From NCBI GenBank assembly GCA_015680685.1, contig MNCI01001985.1:35006-99005 (forward strand): a stretch of DNA of 64,000 nucleotides. Direction: 5' to 3'. The stretch is from Gnetum montanum. Its lineage: Eukaryota > Streptophyta > Gnetopsida > Gnetales > Gnetaceae. The translations under genes and the position numbers were made by a program. Below are positions 56,701 to 64,000 of this stretch, piece by piece (the first letter of the stretch is position 1; each line of letters begins with the position of its first letter). The notes under the pieces were generated by a model that saw nothing but the letters and a program-made list of their open reading frames with translations, was not told where the DNA came from and did no database searches.

Positions 56701-59622
56701 TAAGCCTATCCGCTAAGCATTCTCATGTGTGGTGCAGAGATGGAGCCGGTTTGAGAGCCTTGGGTTTCTTCGGGATTCTTACCACATATGGAGGTGGGTG
56801 GGGTTGTAGTTTTTGTTGGATAGTTGGATGTGGTTGGATAGAAGACTGGCTGGGCACCCTAATGACGTAGGGGCTAGGTCTGCCTTGCGTTTGTGAGGTG
56901 GAGGCTTGGTAATCATTAGGACTTTTAGATGTCCTAACAACATAGGGGGTTGGTTTTGGCAGAGGTTGGACCTCCGCTGTTGCGACTATGGATGGTACTC
57001 AGACTACAAAAAGGGCAGACTGAGTAAGAGGGGTTGATAAATTTGAGGGAGTGACGGTGGGAGGTACCCGCACCAATATGGTTTTTCGCGTGTTGGGGTA
57101 TTTGATGTTGCTACGGTCAAGGGTACCTGGACAACATATGGTTGCTGCGGGGCATGCAGTGGTTGAGGTAAGGATGTGGATGGAGTGGGAGGAACCTAGA
57201 CTGCAAACGGCTTGTTAGGTGTTTGTTTCTCGTGTTCAGAGTAGACGGTGTTAATGTTAGGTGTCTCGGGTTCATCATCAAAGCAGATTGTGTTGATAAC
57301 ATACGAGGCCTCTTTGGTGTTCAGAGGGTCTTTATATACCCCCATAGCCTGATTCTGTGGTTGGACCGGGTTGGCCTCATCAAAGGTGATTTGGCCTTCG
57401 TCGATCATTCGTTGTATATCCTACTTCAGGGTGAAACAGTAATCGGTGCCGTGCCCATTACATTGGTGATAATCACAGAAGCGATCCATTCTAAAACCTT
57501 TGGGCACTGGAGGCTCATCCGATGTTGCTAGGCTTGGGTTCTGAACGAGTTGACAGAACCGATCATGTCTCTAGATGGCCATGGGGGATAACTATTTATG
57601 TTTCATTAATCCCACTTTCAGTAGTTGGTCGAATAGTCGGGATGGCTTCATAGGCAACGGCGTATATTGAGAAGGTTCTTTCCTCTCAAAATTTCTCGTA
57701 CGGTTTGGTGTTGGGTTCTGCAATGATGATGATTCTGGTGCAGTTGCGGGAGTCGGTCTAGTATAGTTAGTAGGGGTTATTGGCGGTTTGTTTTTTTGTT
57801 GCGTTTCTGCTATTGCCACTATAGTTGCTTTAGCCTTTTCTTTGTCCTTTTTACTATGTTGATTTTTGAAGGCTAAATACGCTGGATCATGGCTATTTTG
57901 AGCCACCTCTTCTATATTTTTGATATGTACAAAGGCTTGGTTAAGGTTACGCGCATTAAGATAGTACAATTTGGATTTGAAGAAGTCATTAACGTCCCCC
58001 TTTAGAATTGTAAGCAGATATGTCTGGGGGATCGGCTCGTGTAGCTCATTAAGAACGGCACTCCACCTCTGAATGAATTTTTGTACAGGTTCAAGCGGTG
58101 CTTGTTTAACCTGTATGAGGCTATCTAATGTGGCCTGAGGCTTTAAGTTATATTTGAACCTGGTCACGAACTGATGTAACAACTCTTCCAAGGAGAATAT
58201 AGAATTCCTTGGCAGGGCCCGATACCAATCAAATGCTCTCCCAGCAAGGGACATAGGGAACACTCGCAAGATGGCATGGGGCCATGCCTGGAGTAACGCG
58301 CATTCTAACCTAAACATTATAAGATGTGCATTGGGGTCCATCTCCCCATTATATTTAGTTAGTGTTGGCAACGATATGCCTTTGGGCAAGGATAGAGGTG
58401 GGACGGAAGGGCTGATGGGGTCATCGTGGTAGAAGTCCACTACCTTCAGCTCTCCGTCGGCAGCCATTTTGAGGCGCTTGACCTCGTTAGTTAGTTCTTG
58501 CATTAATTTTTTGGCATCTGCCCAGTCTTGGGTGCTAGGTGACATGGCAGCTTGAGGTTGTGGTACATTGTACAGGTTGGACTGTTGGATGGTAGGTTGA
58601 AAGGCTGAAAGCTGTGCGGTCGGCAGTTGTGCTTGTGGCACGTTTATAGTGGGTGGCACTAGGGATGGCACATTGTAAACGAGGGGTTGTTGTTGCGGCA
58701 GTTGTGGCTGTACTTGGGGAATGTTGGCCGACAGAATCGTATGAGGTGGCACGTTATGGTGAGAAGGTTGATGTGATGGCACACCCATCACTGCCCATTG
58801 CCCAGCCACATTTTGTGGAGGAACTCCCTGTTGGGTTACAGCGATGGAAGGGGCCCTGTGCGTTTGGATGTGGGGGATGTAGTGGGCGGACGTGGATGTT
58901 GGTATCACATGTGGCATCCCTATCACTCGAGGTGAGAAGGTCACTCCCATGTTATTGTGTGGGGGTAGTGCTTACGAGGATGGGCCGGCTCCTGCAGTGG
59001 GGATGATGACAAGAGGGAGTGTGTTGAATTGCGGGTCAGTTGCTGGAGGAACATGAACTAGTGTGGATGTTTCTGGTGGAGGCGCTTGCGCTTGGGTGAA
59101 CCTGAGGGGTTGGAGGGGCATGACTTCCCCTGTACCTAGATGAAAAATGGGGTTGATATGGGTTTGTGGACTGAGGATGTGATAGGAGTCTTCGTGTTCG
59201 AATTGGGTAGCGAACTCATCCTCCTCTTCCGATTGAAGATCTACTATAGGCTGATCTAACGACTGGCTCCTTTGCAGGAGGAGCCTTGTGATGAGCTTTG
59301 AGTATTGCTTTGGAACAGGGATTATATCGTACGGGGAGGGGATAAACTCATGTCCCCCCTGTAGAAGAGTTCGTACTAGCTCTTCACCTCTATTTCGGCT
59401 CGATCTACGACCAGACTAGCTTGTATCTTCACACATATGAAGTTATACTAGTCCTGGGTTATAATGTTAGAGGTTTGGTTTCTCCCTTGCAACCTTAGGG
59501 ACCAACGAGGCCCCCGCTGTGGGTTGTACTGTCGACTATGGAATGACAGGCTGTTGGGCAGCCATAGTGCCTACCATGTTAGTGACTTGAGCTATTGTAG
59601 CAGTAGTGTTTGTAGGGTTCAT
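56701..59622 (-). pseudogene. Element D: gag, with intact 452-codon core
   Basis: The proposed start is the ATG at 59,622 (MNPTNTTATIAQ). The N-terminal part keeps GGHEFIPSPYDIIPVP but has stops. The frame 58,950-57,592 is open for 452 codons: a Pro/Gln-rich region, KVVDFYHDDPISPSVPPLSLP, KYNGEMDPNAHLIMF, MSLAGRAFDWYRALP, KFIQRWSAVLNELHEPIP and NDFFKSKLYYLNARNL. It is the best preserved gag in the window. After a stop at 57,592 come a zinc knuckle near 57,470 (CDYH..NGHGTDYC) and repeated PYVVRVPS/PFAVxVPP motifs to about 56,760. Confidence 0.85.
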
Positions 59623-60310
59623 GATGACCTATTGAGGGTATTACATGGCATAGAGATGTAAAATGATGAGTGCAGCTTACAGCATATACACTTCGACGAC
59701 CAGTGTACAATGACAGCGTATACAACATATACAGCATATATGCAGCATATAGAGTCATCATAGACAAGTCTACGGCGTAAATTGTACAGCATATACGCTA
59801 AACAGCGTGTACAACGTCAAGGTGTAGCGTAAAACAGGATTACATTGTATAAAGTGCGGTATAAACTAGACAGCAGCGTAGACGAAGTCTACAGCGTAAG
59901 GAGTGCAGCGTATACGCTGAGTAGCATATACAGTGTCTATGCAGCGTAAACAGGTTTTACAGCGTACAAAGTGTGGTATATATGAATAGTAGCGTAAAAT
60001 GAGTTTGCAGCATAAAGAAAGTAGTGTAAACAGAATCTAAAAGAGTGTGCAGCGTAGGGAAACTCTACGGCGTGAAAAGTGTAAAACATGTAGCGTATGA
60101 TTAACAGCATAAACGCTAGGGATCTTGCAGAGTAAGTTTTAACAGGAGCGGCGTATACGCTAAACAGCGTAGACGCTGGATTGTAAACTGGGTTTCGAAC
60201 TCAACATCGTAAACGTTGGGAGGTTTTCAGGAGGAATTGGCGTATGGTCGGCGGTGTAAACGTTCAACAGCGTACACGTTGGGAGGCTTGTAGGTAAGGT
60301 TTTAGATGGA
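59623..60310 (-). repeat. Element D leader with AGCGTA-type repeats
   Basis: Untranslated leader between primer site and gag. It is filled with irregular AGCGTATAC, CAGCGTAAA and CAGCGTAGACG motifs, less regular than the leaders of A and F. Confidence 0.75.
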
Positions 60311-60329
60311 GGCCCTCCTTCTAACGCCA
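60311..60329 (-). other. Element D primer-binding site
   Basis: TGGCGTTAGAAGGAGGGCC on the minus strand, one change from the F and C sites, 5 nt after the LTR end. Confidence 0.8.
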
Positions 60330-60334
60330 ATTTC

Positions 60335-61740
60335 TGTACCGTTTGAAATCGTTAGTCTTTGGCTGGAAAGAAATAGAGACTGTGGGATCACCGGACTCAC
60401 ATAGAAGACCCTACCTTCCCCTGAGGGCAAGTTGGATAGAACGAAGGTAGAGTACCTTGGGTGGTCCACACATGGATCAAACAAGGATTTCCCCAAACGT
60501 ACACCGAAGAGTTATACGCTGGGTTATACGTGAACAGTGTAACAGCCATAAACGAGAGTGTAAACAGCATAAATGCCGTGAACAGAGCGTAAACATAAAC
60601 AAGCGTAAATAGAACACATGCAACAATTAATGCAAACTGTAAATGATTTTGGGAAGAAAATGTAACAATGGCATTAGAGAATGAAAGTACAATGCACCGG
60701 TCTAATGCAGTTGTAACTGGGACACAAGGCAGACAAAAAGCCCCGGTGGATGCAGGGATGACTGTGGGCTGGTTTGCACTATAGGCACAGCGTACAGGCT
60801 GTATGCTCAGTGTATAGGGTTGTCCAGCGTAAAAGGTTTATGCTCTGGTGCTTAGTGTCTCTGCTCTCTAGTGTGCTCTGAATGTTTCTCCAACCGACCT
60901 GGTTCTAGTGAAAAATGGGACTTTTATACAGGTTTTTGACACTAGAATCAGGTTGGGCAACATGTGGTGCGTTGACCGGGTGCAAAAGCATAATATTTAC
61001 AAGTGTACAATATGTTACATTTGGTGGGCATGTACGCTGGGCGTATACACTGTGTTTGGCGAGCATAGACTGTGGGCATATACGTTGGGCGTATATGCTG
61101 GATGTGATGGGTGTATGCAAACTTGGACGTAGATGTTGTGTACCCTGGCGTATACGCTGGGAGTATAAGTTGATGTGCTGGGCGTATACGCTGGGGCGTA
61201 TATGCTGGATGTGCTGGGCATATACGCTGGGGCGTATATGCTGATGGATGCTGGGCGTATGCAAACTTGGGCATAGATGTCGTGGATGTTGGCGTATACG
61301 CTGGGCATATACGTTGATGTGCTGGGCGTATACGCTGGGGCATATACGCTGATGTGCTACTGCCTTGTATCGATTCTTGCTCCGGAGTGTTGTTTACATA
61401 TCGTCTTTGGGGATTTCATGCCGGGCGTATACATCTATTGTACTTTGCTGAGCGTACATGTGAGGTGTGTACGCTGGACGTCTACGCTGGGCGTATACGT
61501 TGTGAACTTGAGCGTATATGCTGGGCGTATACGCTGAGAATTTGAGCGTATACGCTGGGAATGTACACTTGGGTGTATATGCTAGGCATATACGCTGAGA
61601 CTGCATACTTGGTGAAAATTAAGTATTTTGATCTCCGAAGTTGCCATGTGTGACACCAGATGTAGCTGTGGTCGTCTATGGGTCCCAAGGACCTACTTGG
61701 TGTTGGACAAGTACTAAGCTCAAAATTTTGTGGTGTTTCA
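60335..61740 (-). mobile_element. Element D 5' LTR (type II)
   Basis: This LTR of 1406 bp begins TGAAACACCAC at 61,740 (minus) and ends GGTACA at 60,335. U3 (61,020-61,610) is rich in GCGTATACGC; the TATA box TGTATAAAAG is at 60,921-60,930. The right flank (from 61,741) is G's integrase, interrupted at the codons for ANEQ..ILY-like sequence; TAGAG is the presumed target duplication. Confidence 0.88.
60921..60930 (-). promoter_or_regulatory. TATA box of the D 5' LTR
   Basis: TGTATAAAAG on the minus strand, followed by TCCCATTTTTCACTAG, a context conserved in the D 3' LTR and in A. Confidence 0.7.
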
Positions 61741-62310
61741 TAGAGGATTTGCTCGTTCCACTACCTCTTGCTGTTGTTAAGCATCCTCTTCAGCAAGTTG
61801 ATGATTGAATTATTTGTAGCCTCCACTTGCTCATTCGCCTATGGGTAATATGGCAAGGAGAATTATTGCTTGATGCCAAGATTGTTGCTGAAGTTTCAGG
61901 TTTCTGTACTACTGAATTATGGTCCATTATCGGTTACAATAGTCATCAGAAGCCCAAACCTTGTCACGATGTTATCCAAGATGAAGTGGCAAACCTGCTG
62001 AGATGTCATCTTCCTTAGGATCATAACTTCCACCCACTTAGTAAAGTACTCAGTGGAAGTGATAATGAAGCTATGCCCTATGGAGGACTTAGGCGTGATA
62101 GGTCCTATGAGGTCTAGCCCTCATCATTGGAAAGGCCATGTGATCTACGTTGGGTGCAGCTCCATATGGGGCTAGTAGTACCCTAGGCGTATGATTTTCG
62201 CAGCCATAGCCCAAGGTGCTATGTGTCCACCACACAGTCCCTTATGTACTTCATTAACCACCTTCCATGCCTACTCCTCACCTACGCATGCCAAAAATAT
62301 CCCATCATAG
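61741..62310 (-). pseudogene. Element G: integrase, interrupted by D
   Basis: Blocks: KGLCGGHIAPWAM, a deletion removing the CxxC half of the zinc finger, GLDLIGPITPKSSIGHSF (Asp), TDNGP then a stop (Asp), and ANEQVEATNNSIINLLKRML (Glu). The sequence ends at 61,741 within the codons that follow in B as HEKILYVLWAY; D's LTR starts there. Several stops are present. Confidence 0.85.
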
Positions 62311-62940
62311 GAAAGTTTGCACAGGGCATTATCTCCCATGAGCGTATATTGCTGGGCATGCTTATGGATCGCATCTCTCTGGACAGATGTTAGTCCGCTT
62401 GGGGGTTCATCGTGTTGCAGGTAGGCTTTAATATTGGCGTACCACTCCTGGGTATCCATAGCACTGATAGAGGCCACGTGTCCTGCCTGAGTGATAGGGT
62501 TAGTACATTCGACAATTGAAGTTCGCAGACTTGCAAACAAGCGTGGTGGAATATTTAGTGCTAGGGTGGCTAAGGCATGTGCTATGGTGTTCTCGTTACG
62601 TGGCACGTGTTGCACATATGTAGTTGCAAAATGTTTGAGTAGCCTTTTTACTAGGTCACAATAGGGTTGTAGGTGCATAGCTTTGTAGGCATATACCTTG
62701 GTGATTTGATTCATAAATAGTTTTGAATCCTCACGAATCGCCAGGTGTTGTATGCATAGTGTTTGTGTAGCTGAGAGGCCTCTGAGTAACCCCTCATACT
62801 CTGCCACATTTTTGGTGTAGGGGAAGACAAAATGATAGGCAAACGGGTGCATTTCCCTAGAGGGAACGTAATGACGGTAGCTGCGCTAGCTCCTCATGCG
62901 GTTGAGGCACCGTCAAAGTGTAAAGTAGCTTCCAGGTGTG
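62311..62940 (-). pseudogene. Element G: second RNase H (aRH)
   Basis: HFDGAST (Asp) near 62,910, then a frameshift, VAEYEGLLRGLS (Glu), IREDSKLFMNQI (Asp) and NENTIAHALATLAL, where the last catalytic Asp is His. Same position as in B and D. Confidence 0.82.
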
Positions 62941-63540
62941 ATGGGACAGTGTTGATAGTGCCAACATGCTTGTCTAGGAATTCAAGATCTATGGTTGCTT
63001 GGTTGTCGACGGGTGAGGCTGTAAGTTGTGTTGCTATAGCTTGACCCTTCATCGATGACTGGCTCACATAGTGTAAGTTGAACTCCGCGGTTATTGCTTT
63101 CCATTGGGCTATCTTGCTACTTTCATACAGGTTGTTTGTGATAGCCCGGAGTATGTTAATTTTGCAAATGATGTTAGTTGTACTGTGAAACAGGTAATGC
63201 CTCCACTTTTTTAACGTAAATACTAAGGCAAGGAAATTCCTCTCCACCTTGTTGTATTTCGCCTCATACGCTATTAATGCATGACTCAGATAATACACTA
63301 GTATCTCAGATATGTCATCTTGTTTCTGACATAACAGTGTTGTGATACATGTGTCGGAGGTGGCAAGGTAGATGAAGAAAGGCTTATCCCTTTGTGGAGG
63401 ATGCACAGTTGGGAGGTGCACAAGCTCTTTCTTCAAGTCATCAAAGGCTTGTTGGCATTCAGTTGTCCATTCGAAGTTAACCCCCTTCTTTAGAAGATGT
63501 TGCATGGGGTGTAACTTGTCCGTTAACTTTGCTATAAATC
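62941..63540 (-). pseudogene. Element G: RNase H
   Basis: Blocks: VNFEWTTECQQAFDDLK, FFIYLATSDTCITTLL (Asp), VYYLSHALIAYEAKYNKVE (Glu), KKWRHYLF. Open for about 200 codons from 63,505. The usual Asp of the D in C-K-D-N is Ile here (CKINILRAI). Confidence 0.87.
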
Positions 63541-64000
63541 TTCAGAACTGTACCCTACCTTGCAAACCACACAATTCCTTAAGGTTTGTAGGAGGTGCCA
63601 GGTTGACGATGGCCTTAACTTTGTCAGGGTCCACCCATATCCCATCCTCCGATACTACAAATCCTAACATGCATCCAGTTTTCATCCCAAAGACATACTT
63701 CTTAGAATTAAGGTGAAAATCATGCATTTTACAACACTTGAAGACTACCCCTAGATCACGTGGGTGATCAGCAGCTTCTTTGGGCTTGACCGCTATATCA
63801 TCCACATAGTCATTTAGCATTTCTAGTATGTAGTCACTAAAGATGTATGTCATGGCTTGCTAGTAGGTTGCTTTGGCGTTCTTGAGCCCAAAAGGCATCA
63901 TGGTGTAACAAAAAGTACCCCATGGGGTCAAGAAGGTTGTTGTTAGCTGATGCTGTAGGTTAATGCAAATTTGGTTGTAGCCAGAGAAACCATCCATGAA
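63541..64000 (-). pseudogene. Element G: reverse transcriptase, C-terminal part
   Basis: From the window edge: FMDGFSGYNQI region, WGTFCYTMMPFGLKNAKATY, then MTYIFSDYILEMLNDYVDDIAVK with the catalytic YVDD, GFVVSEDGIWVDPDKVKAIV and LQGRVQF. A stop follows near 63,541. The element continues beyond the window. Confidence 0.88.

Larger units (their letters stand above)
44862..61740 (-). mobile_element. Element D: ~17-kb Tat-like Ty3/gypsy retrotransposon
   Basis: This is the most complete copy. Minus-strand order: 5' LTR (61,740-60,335), primer site, leader, gag (59,622-56,701), protease (56,700-55,562), junction repeats, an antisense accessory gene (54,859-51,392, plus strand), junction repeats, RT-RH-aRH-INT (50,801-47,203), junction repeats, polypurine tract, 3' LTR (45,848-44,862, truncated by F). 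The two LTRs are alike over the shared part but differ by many transitions, so the insertion is not recent. The target was the integrase of G. Confidence 0.85.

Overview
The window looks like intergenic heterochromatin of a large-genome land plant. Every recognisable coding piece belongs to Ty3/gypsy LTR retrotransposons. T-rich GT-AG introns, plant-type TATA boxes and a Tat-lineage pol layout (RT, RNase H, a second RNase H, integrase) support a plant; the species cannot be named. I recognise no host gene of known function, no tRNA or rRNA gene and no CRISPR array. All long proteins are interrupted by stops or frameshifts, so I see no autonomous element.

Layout, with element names used throughout. 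A (1-5489, minus): protease, gag, leader repeats, primer site and 5' LTR; it sits inside B. B (5490-16739, plus): antisense accessory gene, RT-RH-aRH-INT, polypurine tract and 3' LTR. A solo LTR (7173-8518) with a 5-bp target duplication splits its accessory gene. A 4.9-kb minisatellite (16740-21625) of 15-bp units lies between B's 3' LTR and C's 5' LTR. C (21626-40290, plus): LTR, primer site and the first half of gag; then a foreign 6.4-kb block (25138-31533) holding debris of a second Ty3 lineage and a coiled-coil gene; then the rest of gag, protease, antisense accessory gene and the start of RT, where LTR H (40291-41977, minus) cuts in. F (43265-44861, minus): leader, primer site and LTR, inserted into the 3' LTR of D. 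D (44862-61740, minus): the most complete copy, about 17 kb, with gag, protease, antisense accessory gene, RT-RH-aRH-INT and both LTRs; it is inserted in the integrase of G (61741-64000, minus).

The main discovery candidate is the accessory gene. In B, C and D it lies between protease and RT, always antisense to the element, with its own introns. In D it has a TATA box 0.2 kb upstream, and four GT-AG introns keep the reading frame across their junctions. Its N-terminal part resembles plant FCP1/NIF-type HAD phosphatases but lacks the key acidic motifs. It is followed by a domain of plant-transposon-protein type, a coiled coil and an acidic or Gly-rich tail. Short tandem repeats mark the borders of the coding modules. 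The palindromic repeats of each element's LTR recur in or beside its accessory gene's introns.

All domain calls, identities and repeat periods were read by eye. No database search or alignment was run.
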